Notes: a model not told the origin generated them from the sequence alone. Positions 9,651-20,736 are shown, counted from the stretch's first letter. The stretch is 64,000 bases of DNA from Locusta migratoria (GCA_026315105.1 CM048750.1:265165151-265229150); one strand, 5' to 3'. Numbers and translations are program-made.

Positions 9651-10195
9651 GAGGAAGAAGATAAGAAACTTGCTTTTTTGCCGTTCTGTGGTTCTGTGTG
9701 GGGCAAAATAAGCCGCCTGTTGAAAAGACATCAAATCAGTCTTCAGGCCCCCGACGAAAATCCGGCAATTACTGAGACCAGTTAAAGACGCAGTAGGTCT
9801 CAGAACACCTGGGGTCTACAAGATATCTTGGCCAGTCTGATGTCGGACAAACAGTACGAACTGTTGAACAACGAAGGACGGAACATGAAAAGTTTTATCG
9901 TTTACGGTACCCAGACAAATCTGCTTTAGTTGAGCATGCTTTATTAAACAGCCATCGCATCAAATTCGATGAAACTGCCGTCGTGGCTCGCACGAACGGC
10001 TTCTATATGCAATACCCATCGATGTAATGTAAGTATTGTCGTCTCAAAGACATAAATTTCAAACTTATAAAATCGTGTATTCAAAACAAAATAACGAACA
10101 TAGGTTATTTGCATGCATTATTTGAGAATGGCATAAGCCGAAACGGTCACCATGAAAGAATAAAATATTTGCAGCAACTTGGGTGATTATCATTT
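9651..10195 (+). pseudogene. Penelope-like element: end of RT and GIY-YIG endonuclease, with 3' end
   Basis: Penelope-like retroelements join a reverse transcriptase to a C-terminal GIY-YIG endonuclease that nicks target DNA. Three successive frames read KLAFLPFCGSVWGKISRLLK, then PPTKIRQLLRPVKDAVGLRT with PGVYKIS (the GIY block), then DVGQTVRTVEQRRTEHEKFY (the YIG block with the following Arg/His/Glu helix) and SALVEHALLNSHRI. The YIG tyrosine is replaced. At least two frameshifts make it non-coding. The tail includes GCATAAGCCGAAACGG and ends near 10195. Upstream RT sequence is missing. Confidence 0.85.
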
Positions 10196-10547
10196 TTTAA
10201 AGTGTCTTACTATGATATATTTCGTGCTGTGGGCCCTACAATGAGGAAAGAAGAAAAAAAAAATGTAATATTTATTTGGCAGCATCGAAATATTAAACAT
10301 GGAACTATTGGGTTGTAAAACTAAATTCAGGCTACCATAATGCATGCATTTACAACACAATCCTTACTGCAGTTTTGCTACTGTCCCTCCTGAAAGACGA
10401 CATTAAGTTTTCGAACGTACCCAGTCGCGTGAGGAGAAACGGTGTTGAATGTAGCCTAAAGGGTGCCAGCACACAGCAGTTGTATCTCTGCTGTGCTCGA
10501 GACAGTACCGCGTAGTTGTTGAGTTCTTGTAATCACCGACACACAAA

Positions 10548-10815
10548 ATGGGACATAAATAAAGGGATACAACGGTCGAAGAGAGAAATATTATAATCAG
10601 TATCTACAAACAAAACAAAGCTCTCACCGAAATTTCCAGGGCACTCAGCAGAAGAAACAGAAGCCAAGAATAACTGCTTCTGAGATTAGAGGATGCCTTT
10701 AACAATAATCTGCCACTATGTTTCGCACAAGAACTGTTGAACGGGTTTTAAATAGTGCTGGCTACAATACGCATATATCGAAGAAGAGCCCATATGTCAA
10801 TCTAGTGGATCAGTA
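10548..10815 (+). pseudogene. Tc1/Tc3-like transposase, N-terminal DNA-binding part
   Basis: From ATG at 10548 the frame reads MGHK, a stop, then VEERNIIISIYKQNKALTEI, typical of the first helix-turn-helix of Tc1 transposases. A later frame at 10728-10815 reads TVERVLNSAGYNTHISKKSP. It is broken by stops and frameshifts. It continues after the interrupting segment at 12060. Confidence 0.75.
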
Positions 10816-11833
10816 AAGCATATAGAATATGTAACTTGTAATTGGCTTCTTCTATACTTAATTTTTTAATCCGTATAGAATAGACGGTTCTGAATTTTAG
10901 TTGGGTTGTCTGTTGGAATGGTAGGTTGGTACTCGTACTTTTTTTTTAATAAATTTCTATTTAGCATGAGAAACTATAGTCTCTTATTTTATTCTAGGTG
11001 TCTTTGCAAATTAAACGTTTGTAAAGATCGAGCATGAAGTTTCTTTTTTCTCAGCGGTTTGATATTTGATGTAACAATACTTGAAACTTATCTTTTCCCG
11101 GTTACTTAATTTAAATTGGATCCAGTTACATAAAAGAATCAAAGAATCTATCTCGCAGTTGATGATGATATTGTCCTTGCAGTTAAAATTTTACTTTTGG
11201 TCTCTTTCGCCTCGTAGTTAATAATTTATTCATTTCAAACATACGATTTATTTAAGAGTGAATTATATCATTTATAGTCACTTTCGAAACCATTCCACAG
11301 ATGCTGCTAGGGTTTCTAATTACGAAATAAACTTTTTATAGATCACTTCTCTATATATTTTCGTAAAGCTCAGTTCACAGTTATTACACTTAAAAAAGAC
11401 ACACGTAGAATGATTCACAGTTCGGGAATTCAATTCCTGACAATTATAGATTTCTTGCACAATATCTTTGCTTCAGCTCACAGTTCGTACCAATATCAAT
11501 TTCTCCTAAAATAATGTTCATAATCTCAATATCAATTACTCTTGACAAAATTACTGTTCAAATGTAACTGACTTAGCCCGTACTAATATCAGGAGGCAGA
11601 ATTTTAACACTGTCTCCTGTCGCCTAACCCAACACAACCTAGATGGGTGGCGTTGCCTAAACCGATCTAAAATTCATAGATATTGTTACCACGAAGTGCA
11701 TTATACTTCGATATCAAATATGATTTTACGCAAAGTTCCATACATTACGATAACTAAACTTTGAATTGGAGATTTAAACTTAACGTGATATTTACTCAGA
11801 GAGATAAACCCACAGAGAACTAAACTCATACTC

Positions 11834-11881
<48 letters not shown>

Positions 11882-12060
11882 ACCCAACTGCGGGACTGCG
11901 GGTACTATTTATACTAATACTCTGACAAAACATGGCTGTTATGTAGAGTGTTTTGCCTATCTTAATCTATGCCTTTTTGCTACTGTGACTAACAAAACTG
12001 GTAATTAATTTTCCTTTTAATTTCAGAAATATGCAAATTCTGCCTCCTAAAAATAGTATA
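10816..12060. other. 1.2-kb segment interrupting the Tc1 transposase
   Basis: No coding similarity recognised. It contains the (GA)n tract at 11836-11878. The motif AGGAGGCAGAATTT near 11590 reappears inverted near 12040, which hints at an inserted element, but I could not define its ends. Confidence 0.4.
11836..11878. repeat. (GA)n microsatellite
   Basis: 43 bp of uninterrupted AG repeats. Confidence 0.95.
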
Positions 12061-12262
12061 AATATTTATGAATGACTGAAATGTAGCGATCCAAATGCTA
12101 CCATGGCGATGCGTTGTTATAAATATGATAATTAGTATGTGATGAAACCAACAGAATCCTGGGGCCACGATCTCTGGTCGGCCGAGTACAAATTCTGCCT
12201 TTAGAAGAGCGATGAACGTCTTTAAGTGTGAAGGCTTCTAAATGCAGAATGGCATTGTAAGA

Positions 12263-12560
12263 ACATGGTAGTGTGATGGTGAAGGGCTGTATAGGTTCAT
12301 CTGGCGTTTCAGAACTGATGTTCATAGATGGAATCATGGACGAGTTTGAATTCAAGAGGATTCTTGAAAACAATCTGGAGAGCGGATGAAATTAGTAAAT
12401 GAGTACTTCCAGCACGACAATGATCCAAAGCATACTGCTGAATGTGTAAGGTTTTGGATCGTGTACATCATTCCTCAGATACTAAAGACACCGGTTCAAA
12501 TCCCATTGAGAATATCTGGAATGAACTTGAGGAGCGTGTGAGGAAAAATCACATCTGACG
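12263..12560 (+). pseudogene. Tc1-like transposase, catalytic part
   Basis: Plus-strand frames read SVMVKGCIGSSGVSELMFID and GIMDEFEFKRILENNL, then FQHDNDPKHTAECVR with the second catalytic Asp, and PIENIWNELEERVRKNHI with the Glu. These are strongly Tc1-like. The conserved SPDLN before PIEN is scrambled by frameshifts. The first Asp block cannot be identified with confidence. The 3' TIR of the element lies 330 bp downstream. Confidence 0.8.
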
Positions 12561-13010
12561 GAAAAATGATGTGAGAGAGCTTCTAACTTCTTCAAACAGA
12601 GTGAAGAAATGTGGACGCTGTGCTCACGAAAAAACATATACAGACAATACCCAAATGAATCACGGCAGTAATTCAAAGAAAATGGATTATAACTAAATAC
12701 TAGCTGTTCTCTGTTCGAATATTTATGTGCAGTTGTAAAATATTTACTTTCTTTCTTGTAATGGAAACACGTATGTGTTGCTTTTCACGTGTTTATACAT
12801 TTAATTGAAGACTGAAATTTCTTTCGTAGCAGCATTTATGTAGACTTTCTGTGAACAGCTATAAAATGATATAATTCAGGGAGTTGTTAGTTTCGAATAC
12901 TTATGTCGGTCTCTGTAGAGTGAGTCCAATAGTGTATACAGGATGTTAAAAAAATGTTCAAATATAATTACGTAGGCTTCCGCGGCCGAGTCAGATGACT
13001 TTTATGTCAA

Positions 13011-13207
13011 ATGTTCAAATGTTTGTAAAGCTTATGGAACTTAACTGCGGGATCATCAGTTCCTAAACTTACAAACGACTTATGAACTAACTTATACTAA
13101 AGACAACACAAACACCCATGGCAGAGGGAGGATTCGAACCTACGATGCGGGAGGCCGCCCGATCCGCAACGTGGCGCTCCAGACCGCTCGGCTACTCCCG
13201 CGCGGCT
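13011..13207 (-). repeat. S-family SINE (older subfamily)
   Basis: On the minus strand: head with CGGGAGTAGCCGAGCGGTC, B box GGTTCGAATCC, tail and CATTTGAACATTTG end. Full length. Confidence 0.85.
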
Positions 13208-13267
13208 GTTCCAAAAGGAATGGTAAATATTTTAGGAAGCGGTAATATAGACTAGTTGCAATGAAAA

Positions 13268-13474
13268 ACCGCGCTGGAATGGCCGTGCACCCTAAGGCGC
13301 CTTGCTGCGGAGTGCGTGTCTACCCCCCGTGGGAGATTCCAGTCCTCTCTCGGGCATGCGTGTGTGTCTGTGTATGTGGTGTCCTTAGCGTAAGTTAGTT
13401 TAATTAGTTGATAAGTCTAGGGACTGATCACCACTAGACTTTAGTACCATAGCTTTACCAACATTTGAACACTT
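13268..13474 (+). repeat. S-family SINE, diverged
   Basis: Head beginning AATGGCCGTGCACCC, degenerate B box, tail GTCTAGGGACTGATCACC and ACATTTGAACACTTT. The tail hairpin has lost one base pair (GGGAC/GTACC). Confidence 0.75.
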
Positions 13475-13499
13475 TAAAATTACAATGCTATGTAACAAG

Positions 13500-13627
13500 T
13501 GTACCATTTTATTGAGTACTGAGGTACAGCTTTAAATATGTAACCCCCCCTCCCCTCCCCCCCCCCCCCAAAAAGGCGTAAAGCAAAGGAATTTGAAGAC
13601 ATCTTCGCTGATTTTTCAGTCGGTTTT
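13500..13627. other. Poly-C tract and flank
   Basis: An impure C run at 13544-13570 followed by A. Nothing else recognised. Confidence 0.6.
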
Positions 13628-13741
13628 AGGTTCAAATGTTCGAGAGTTTCTAAACCTAATGGAACAAACTGTTATGGTCATCAGTCCCTAGAATTACAAA
13701 ATACTTGAAATAACATACACTAAGGAAAACACACACACACA
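13628..13741 (-). repeat. 5'-truncated S-family SINE
   Basis: Only the tail part is present on the minus strand, with GGGACTGATGACC and GTTCAAATGTTC landmarks. It ends at a short CA repeat directly against the next SINE. Confidence 0.75.
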
Positions 13742-13944
13742 GCCGGCCGCGGTGGCCGAGGGGACTGAGGCGCTCCAGTCACGGTCTGCACGGCCACTAC
13801 GGTCGGGGTTCGAATCCCCCCTCGGGCATGGATATTTGTGCCGTCCTAGTTCTTAAGTAGTTCATAAGTAGTTTGTACGTTTAGGGACTGATGACCCCGT
13901 AGTTAAGTCCCATAAGCTTTACAAACATTTGAACATTTGAACAT
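13742..13944 (+). repeat. S1 SINE, full length
   Basis: Consensus-like copy from GCCGGCCGCGGTGGCCGAGG to CATTTGAACATTTGAACA. A box TGGCCGAGGGG, B box GGGGTTCGAATCC. Confidence 0.95.
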
Positions 13945-14054
13945 ACTTATCTTTTACAAAGTTCATGACTGCCAACTAAGTGTACCGCTGAGACATAGGT
14001 TAACTACGTAGAGGCCTGCCTACTGATGAGTCCTAGTGCCTGTCCTAATCCCAA

Positions 14055-14576
14055 GTGAACGATGCCGTTCAGTGGTGGACACGAGCGGGGTTGCAGCAGA
14101 GGGCGCTCGTGGCGACGTCGTACGAACGCCGCGCCGTGCGTGCATGGCAGCGCGCGGCGAAAGTACGTGGTGCGCACTTCAGACTTGTGCGACACCACAG
14201 AAGAGGTTACAGATATGAAAGTAGCGAGAATGATGCAGGCACTAATAGATGGAAACAATGGCAGGAGGGTGTCCAAAATGAGAAAATCGAGGAAAAACTG
14301 GGAATGAACATCATAGGTGAAGCAGTTAGGGCGAACAGACTGAGATGGTGGGGTCATGTAACACGCATGGGGGAAGCAAGGTTACCTAAGAGACTCATGA
14401 GCTCGGCAGCGGACGTTAAGAGGAGTCGAGGTAGACCAAGAAGAAAGTACTTAGATTCGGTGCAGAATGATTTTGAAGTAAAAGGCATAACATCGGGCGA
14501 GGAATCAATGTTAGCATTGAATAGGGGATTATGGAGGAATTTTATTAGAGGTAATATGCTCCAGACTGAACGTTGA
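14055..14576 (+). pseudogene. LINE C-terminal fragment (RTE-like ORF2 end)
   Basis: Open frame whose part from about residue 55 onward matches the very C-terminus of RTE-like retrotransposon polyproteins: EGVQNEKIEEKLGM, ANRLRWWGHVTRMGEARLPK and RSRGRPRRKYLDSVQNDFE. The GC-rich N-terminal third does not match and is probably unrelated sequence that happens to be open. A (GAT)n-type tract follows at 14598-14620, as expected for the simple-repeat tail of such LINEs. 5'-truncated, so not a functional gene. Confidence 0.75.
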
Positions 14577-14899
14577 AAGCCATAATCAGTCTCTAATGAT
14601 GATGATGATGGTGATGATGAGTAGAGGAAAGAAAGAAAAAGAAAGTTAGAACTGTTACAGAGGATTAAAATGTTCGTACTTGTTGGGAATCGATATCAGG
14701 ACCTTTACTCGACAAACTAACACGCTACTACCTGACCTATACTGCACCCAACTACAAGCGATTCAAGTTTTTGTACTTCGTTAGTCTTGTAAGGCCATCG
14801 AGAAACTTTTATCAACAACTCTACGTTTACAAAACTTCTATTATAACAAACTCGTATCAGAAAACTACGATTTTAGTTTATATTTATGGAACTAATGCT

Positions 14900-15200
14900 G
14901 GGAAACAGCATCTTTTCGTGCTACGCAAAACACACTGCCAAATCAAATAAACACGGCAAGATTCATCTCCAAAATGGCGTCTGCTCGATTCGACACGTCC
15001 AACCGGAGGTAGCCGGAGGCTCCGAGTGAAATATCGCGAAATCTCCGCCTCCGGAACAACCGCTCCGTTTCCAGCACTCATTGGTGCACATACGCTCGCC
15101 TCATCGTCCTCGCCCGACGTGCCCCATCTCACGACTGCCGCCTGTTACTGCCTTCTGGGAGCGCTACACAGCCGATTCGGGAGTTCTGGTTAATTCTCGT
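14900..15200. other. CpG-rich segment with CCAAT-like boxes
   Basis: GC-rich, CpG-dense sequence including ATTGG (inverted CCAAT) near 15080 and several GAGGCT/GGCCGG motifs. No homology recognised. Promoter-like composition only. Confidence 0.3.
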
Positions 15201-15482
15201 GTTTTACTGTCTCCAAGACATTTCGATAAAGCGAATATCACACTAGAATAATATGGAATTGATCTATCGACTGAACGCATAAAATTTATCTTAAAAAATC
15301 TTTTTGTTCGTGACGGGAAACAAACCGACGCGTTATATATATCTACACCGGGCATTACAGGAGTGGCGTGATCAGCAGAATTTGTTTGGGCTGACTCCAG
15401 CTACACAGTGCAAAAAGGAGATTGCAAATATCTGCTCAAAAACCAGCCTGAAGACTCTAGGTGAGACACCCTGTGTAGACGG

Positions 15483-16312
15483 TGTTACAAAAAGGTACGG
15501 CCAAACTTTCAGGAAACATTCCTCACGCACAAAGAAAGAAAATATGTTACGTGGACATGTGTCCGGAAACGCTTAATTTCCATGTTAGAGCTCATTTTAG
15601 TATTTGGATGTTGGATGAACCATTCGCAGAAGTTTACCCGTGGAGGCCAATCAGCTACTGACAGTGCCTGCACACGCTGTACATGGTACGGAAACAACTG
15701 GTTCTCCCGTAGCACTCTCCATACAGTGACATGGTCATCCTTAACTTGTACAGCAGCAACTTCCCTGACGCTCACATTAGGGTTATCGTCAACTGCACGA
15801 AGAATGGCCTCGTCCATTGCAGGTGTTCTCGTCGTCCTAGGTCTTCCCCAGTCGCGAGACATAGACTGGAATGTTCCGTGCTCCCTAAGACGCCGATCAA
15901 TTGCTTCGAACGTCTTCCTGTCGGGACACCTCCGTTCTGGAAATCTGTCTCGATAAAAACATACCGCGCCACAGCTATTGCCCCGTGCTAATCCATACAT
16001 CAAATGGGCATCTGCCAACTCCGCATTTATAAACATTGCACTGACTACAAAACCACGTTCGTGATGAACACTAACCAGTTGATGCTACGTACTGATGTGA
16101 TTGATGCTAGTACTGTAGAGCAATGAGTCGCATGTCAAAACAAGCACTGAAGTCAACATTACCTTTCTTAAATTAGGCCAACTGGCGGTGAATCGAGGAA
16201 GTAACAGTACATACTAACGAAACAATTGGGAATTTTGACAATTGTCTGCACGAATTATTTCAATTTACATTTAAAGAGAAATACTAAAATGAGCTCTAAC
16301 ATGGAAATTAAT
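15483..16312 (-). mobile_element. Mariner-like element, internally deleted
   Basis: The left inverted repeat (15483-15606) starts GTGTTACAAAAAGGTACGG and ends CATGTTAGAGCTCATTTTAG. Its inner 32 bases recur inverted at 16281-16312, where the element is cut off by the next one. Minus-strand transposase N-terminus lies inside, and the catalytic half is gone. A GGTGAGACACCCTG end motif just outside (15464-15478) is the terminus of a different mariner-like element. Confidence 0.7.
15600..16036 (-). pseudogene. Mariner-like transposase N-terminus
   Basis: Reads MFINAELADAHLMYGLARGN, RRLREHGTFQSM, GRPRTTRTPAMDEAIL and VWRVLRENQLFPYHVQRVQ. This is the paired helix-turn-helix region common in insect mariner-like transposases (the first block resembles the DUF4817 type). 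Homology stops at FCEWFIQHPN, where a deletion joins the frame to the inverted-repeat end. The DNA-binding part survives and the catalytic domain is absent. Confidence 0.8.
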
Positions 16313-17879
16313 ACATGGCTGTGTGGTGGTTGATAGATGTTATGACGTTGGGAAGTTGATTTACATGAGATGTTCAAATGTGTGTCCATGTTCCTCAATG
16401 CATAATGCAATGCGCCGTCGAAAGGATCGGACGAGATGTAACATCGCCGGTGTGACGGAGCGACATGCGACCTCGATGCGCCGTTTTAGTTCATCTGGGG
16501 ATGTGGGCTCAGTGACATAAACATGATTCCTTAATATCCTCACAAAAAGAAATCCATTGGTGATAAATCGGGCGACATTGAGGCACATGAATGAGGACCA
16601 TGGTGCCCCAACCATCTTCCTGCAAACCTGTTGTTTAGTTCTTCCACAACAGCAGGTGCAGAATGGGCTGGGTGACCATCGTGCTGCATCTACATATGGA
16701 CTCTCGTGTGTAGGCACACATGTTCAAGGAGACCACCCAAACTGTCGGCTATAAAAGCGCGATATAACTCACCTGTCAGTGTACCTGGGAAGTAGTGTGG
16801 ACCGATGATTTCATCCCCAAGGATTCCACACCACACGTTAATAGACCACCTACGTTGACGGTCGACAAGTCGTACCCACCGAGTATTGTCTGCAGCCCAG
16901 TAGTGCATGCTATGGCGATTCACTGCACCATAATTTGTGAACGTGGACTCATCAAAGAACATAACACTTTGTAAAGCCTCCAGCGTGAAATTACGCATAG
17001 CCCACTCACAGAATGTCACTCTTGCACGGAAATCGTTCTCATGCAGCTCCTGTGTCAGTGACAGGCGGTACGGATGAAACCTGTGGCCGTGTACTATACG
17101 CCACACAGATGTGAGACTTACACCAGCGACTGTAGCAACGGCTTGTAAGCTGACATGAGGATAGTGGTGTAGTGCAGCTAAAACAAACACCTCCGTCTCC
17201 TCACTTCTTGCTGCCTATTTCCCGAAGTCGTTGTTCGGCACGTAAGAACGTAATGGCTGCCGGGGCTCTTCGCCTAGGATATCTCACGGCATACGCCGTG
17301 GCTGCTTCAGTGGCATCGTGTCGGCACTCGCTGAGCACCAGCAACATGTCAACGTACTCGTTGTTCATGTCTGCCATCGTCATCCGATGTCAGTAACTGT
17401 GGTGTATTGAGCCCCAGTTGTTTGTGTGGCTCCAACTGTCGGGTATACCGCCGTGTTCGGCGACAGTCGGCAGTCTAACAGCGCATCGACGAAGCTTCTC
17501 GCTCCGTGACACCGGCGACGTTACAACTCGGCCGCACCACATTTAGAAGGGGCATTGTATTATGCGCAGCGTTTGTGGTATCTCTCCCTGAAACTTTGAA
17601 GGGTTGTAGCTCCCATACTAACAGTGGTAGAAATTTAGTTTAAATTGATTTGGACACAGCTAGTTTCAACGAATCCAGTGCACGATAGAAAAAAAAAACT
17701 ATTGTTCCATTTAAAAAATTATATCTTTGTGTTGTAACTCTTTGGAAAATGGTACAATCAACTCTGTTCATAGCTCCGCAGAAAGTGTAACATTTCTTGT
17801 GTTGACCTACCGCATTAAAATTTCCCGTCGCCTATTATAAGTTACAGAGGGAAACACTCTTAGTGAAACACCATATAAT
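16313..17879 (-). mobile_element. Rosa-like (DD41D) mariner element
   Basis: The transposase occupies 17383 to 16364 on the minus strand. The sequence 17571-17879, ending GTTTCACTAAGAGTG on the minus strand, is also found at 35957-36260. I infer that it is the 5' end of this element. The right (3') end abuts the truncated inverted repeat of the previous element at 16312/16313, and no intact 3' TIR is visible. Confidence 0.55.
16364..17383 (-). pseudogene. DD41D mariner-type transposase, nearly complete but broken
   Basis: N-terminus MADMNNEYVDMLLVLSECRH, then after a frameshift and probable small deletion VFVLAALHHYPHVSLQAVAT and VWRIVHGHRFHPYRLSLTQ. The first catalytic Asp is in VMFFDESTFTNYGAVN. 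After one in-frame amber stop (16690-16692) comes MQHDGHPAHS with the second Asp, then SPDLSPMDFFL with the third. I count 41 residues between the second and third Asp, the spacing of the rosa family. A frameshift follows in the FFLWG block, then PTSPDELKRRIEVACRSV to HTFEHLM. Confidence 0.85.
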
Positions 17880-17929
17880 TTTTAATGTGGCTCCCAGTAA
17901 CAAGCGAGAGTAGGCGCCGGCTCTGGCAG

Positions 17930-18190
17930 CTACTACACGGATGTGATGATCGATCTCGACTGTCTGGCAGCTGGCGCCTCGAGACGCCGGCGTGACGTGG
18001 CTGCGGCGTTTTCCCGCTCGGCCGCGGCCCACGGCTGAGCTGTGGCCGCCGCCTTCCTAATTGGCTGCTGGCTGCTGCTGCTGCTGCGTGGGCGGCGCTA
18101 ACGAACCGGCCGGCCCTCCAACAGACCGAGCTCCGGCGCGACCCCCTTGACAGGTCCCGAGCCTAACGATTCGATAACACGAAAGCCAGC
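17930..18190. other. CpG-rich segment with (CTG)n
   Basis: Strongly GC-rich, with a CTG run at about 18066-18086 and many CpGs (GGCGTGACGTGGCTGCGGCG). No coding homology. It could be an island-like regulatory region or GC-rich repeat. Confidence 0.35.
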
Positions 18191-18394
18191 CACGCAGTCA
18201 TACACGCGTGTCACCGGTAATTAAGAGGAGGAAGAAGGCAAAAATTCTCAAAAAATGACTTTTTTGTTTCTTGATCTTATTAAATAATTTGGACTCTTCT
18301 GAATAAAATGTTGTCAAATTTATTGCGATCCGTGAACTATATTTATGTTTTTAAAGTAATCTGTGTGCAGAAGATAAGAGTTTCGATCGTATGA

Positions 18395-19185
18395 CATGCT
18401 CATTTTTCCATCGCCTTTTGGTTGTCTGCCGTTCGACAGGTTTAAACTGCATAACCCTCCATGCTTCTGTCTTTTGCCATCATCTTCGTTCTTTGGCTTG
18501 CTGACGTCATCCAGCATCTGGGACCTTCTTCTGCCCCTCCCTCTCTTTCCCGGAACGCAACCCTCAATTGCCAGTACCAGGAGGCAATCACGCCTTAAAC
18601 TGTGACCTAGCCAGTTTAGTTTCCTGTTCTTTATCGTCAGCAACATCCTCCGTTCCTCTTCAACTCTATTCAGTACTTCTTCATTTCTGACTTTATAGAT
18701 CCAGCTGATCTTCTCCATCCTACGCCATATCCACATTTCACAAGCTTCAATTTTCTTCTCATCTTGCTTTCTCAATGTCCACGTTTCTTCTGCATATAAG
18801 GCCACACTCCATATTAGACACTTAACCAGTCTCTTCCTTAATATTTTACTTAAACCACTGGTTATGGGGTCTCCTTTGCGTCTGGAACGCTTCTTTCGCC
18901 AGAGCTAGTCTCACTTTGATGTCCTGTTGGCAATTCATATCTTCTTTAATCCAACTTCCCAAATACTGAATGCTGTCACCTGTTCTATGACTCCAACTTG
19001 ATTTTCACTCTTCTTTTCTTTAAACCTATGACTATTCTTTTCGTTTTCTTTTTATTAATTTTCATGCCATATGCTGCACAGCCTTCACTCAGATCATTTA
19101 GCATTTGAGTCAGTGTATCTTTATTTTCTGCAAGGAGGGCCATGTAGTCAGCAAATCTTATACAATCAATTTTCCTTCCACCTAT
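18395..19185 (-). pseudogene. LINE reverse-transcriptase C-terminal half (endonuclease-RT type)
   Basis: Minus strand. Near 19180-19020 the frame reads IRFADYMALLAENKDTLTQM, the catalytic F-A-D-D box with the second Asp changed to Tyr, then GMKINKKKTKRIVIGL. Further on: TLRKQDEKKIEACEMWIWRR, MEKISWIYKVRNEEVL and LNWLGHSLRRDCLLVLAIEG, then GKRGRGRRRSQMLDDV. This order and wording are characteristic of a widespread insect LINE of the RTE-like group. It is interrupted between the FADY block and the C-terminus. The catalytic change shows it is dead. Confidence 0.85.
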
Positions 19186-19661
19186 CGTTTTTTAATATTC
19201 GTAATTTTATACCTGTTTCATATATAAGGCTGTTGTTTTCGACCCAGCTAGAGGAGATTTTCTGGCATATGTTGGCTACACTGCCGTAAACAAAGATTTT
19301 CCTTTTGTGTGCGAAATTACAATAACTTATGTTTCTGCAGTTCTGTCGTACTGGGAGTGTGCTTCCTTGCTCGTTTAACGTTCTGAAGTTGCTGAAAATG
19401 CCTACCAGAAACTTCAAGAAACGTGTTTTGTGGAAACCAGCATTATACCAAAACTGATTCACAATATGTTGAGCAGGTACCTGCAAGTTCTACCGAGTAT
19501 GAGGGGCAGTTTAAGCGTCCAGTAACTGAAAGTACTTTGTGAACTAGCGCTTCGAGAGCGAAGACTAAGCGAGATTAGATTAATCAGGTAAAGGAAGCGT
19601 TTGAAGCGGCAGGAAGAACAGGAAGGCGATGATCTTTACGGAACAGGCTGTTATCGAAGTT
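19186..19661. other. Unassigned sequence
   Basis: AT-rich with short antisense ORFs. Nothing recognised. Confidence 0.5.
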
Positions 19662-19855
19662 GTTCAAATGTTTGTAAAGCTTATGGCACTTAACTGCAGG
19701 GTCATCAGTCCCTTAACTTACAAACTACTTACGTACTAACTTATACCAAAGACGACACAAACATCCATGCCCGAGGGAGGATTCGAACCTCCGACGCGGG
19801 AGGCCGCCCGAACCGAAACGTGATGCTCCAGACCGCTCGGCTACTCCCGCGCGGC
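19662..19855 (-). repeat. S-family SINE with 11-bp target duplication
   Basis: Flanks TTATCGAAGTT (19651-19661) and TTATCGGAGTT (19856-19866) differ at one base. Older subfamily head, like the copy at 13011. Confidence 0.9.
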
Positions 19856-20117
19856 TTATCGGAGTTGGAGGTACATAAAATTGTAAGTATTTACAAAACT
19901 GAACAATTTCTACATTTTCTGAAAAATTACATTTTTAGAAACATTTATGCCCTATTCTCAGAAAGTGTTTTTCAGATCTGGTTCAGCAGATCACACCTTA
20001 CCCACTGAAGCATGGTTACTGAAAAATATTATACCATTACACAATAATGATGGATTAATGCAGAAAATTTTAATAAAAACTTGTATCCTAATTTAAAAAA
20101 TTATATTTGATAAAGTT

Positions 20118-20230
20118 AATAAGAAAACAATAAAATTCTCTCGGGCTTCCTACTGCGTCAAGTGGTTTGATATCCACGAGCTTTCGGCCGAAATCTCCTC
20201 GACCATTGTCAAGTGGTGACTGTCCTATCA
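20118..20230 (-). repeat. Penelope-type terminal sequence
   Basis: The minus strand has CCACTTGACAATGGTCGAGG, then TTTCGGCCGAAAGCTCGTGG, then ATATCAAACCACTTGACGCA and an AATAAA-like start. The arrangement of a CAATGGTC-type stem followed by GCCGAAA is common at Penelope-like and related repeat ends. No coding part is attached. Confidence 0.4.
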
Positions 20231-20510
20231 TTGCTGCCGCCATCCTTATATAACTGCGTGGCCTCCTATGACGTCACTGGTGCTCAGACGCATCGCCATA
20301 TAAGGCAATGTTTTGGCCGCGTGCCTGCCGCGCCAGCGTCAACCGTCCGATGGCCGGGTCCCAAGCTGTGCTCAGCTGCAAGCCGCCGTCTTTATTAAGA
20401 GATTTTTCGGATATAGGCATCCGTATCAAACACATATATGTATACAGACGACACTACGGTAGGCAACGCCTATATACAGTTGTCTGGAGCAGACGTTAGA
20501 TCAGCTATTG

Positions 20511-20705
20511 GGCCGGCCGCGGTGGCCGAGGGGACTGAGGCGCTCCAGTCACGGTCTGCACGGCCACTACGGTCGGGGGTTCAAATCCCCCTCGGGCATG
20601 GATATTTGTGCTGTCCTTAGTCTTAGCTAGTTCGTAAGTAGTCTGTGAGCTTAGGGACTGATGACCCCGTAGTTAAGTCCCATAAGTGCTACAAACATTT
20701 GAACA
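20511..20705 (+). repeat. S1 SINE, full length
   Basis: Consensus-like copy. Flanked by TCAGCTATTG (20501-20510) and TCAACTATTG (20706-20715), a 10-bp duplication with one mismatch. Confidence 0.9.
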
Positions 20706-20736
20706 TCAACTATTGATGCTAGAATCGAAGGTTATT

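Larger units (their letters stand above)
8467..12915 (+). mobile_element. Tc1-like element, expanded to 4.4 kb by insertions
   Basis: The outer ends are a 21-bp perfect inverted pair beginning CAGAGACCGACATAAG (8467-8487, and reversed at 12895-12915). Between them lie the N-terminal (10548-10815) and catalytic (12263-12560) parts of a plus-strand Tc1 transposase in the correct order. The right flank dinucleotide is TA and the left is TG, probably a mutated TA. A Penelope fragment (9651-10195) and an unidentified 1.2-kb piece (10816-12060) account for much of the excess length. Confidence 0.7.

Noticed and set aside
11590..12050. LTR retrotransposon or solo LTR
   Set aside because: No pair of direct long repeats, primer-binding site or gag/pol homology could be seen.
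14055..14215. N-terminal third of the 173-codon ORF as part of a gene
   Set aside because: No match to the LINE C-terminus that follows; GC-rich sequence stays open by chance.
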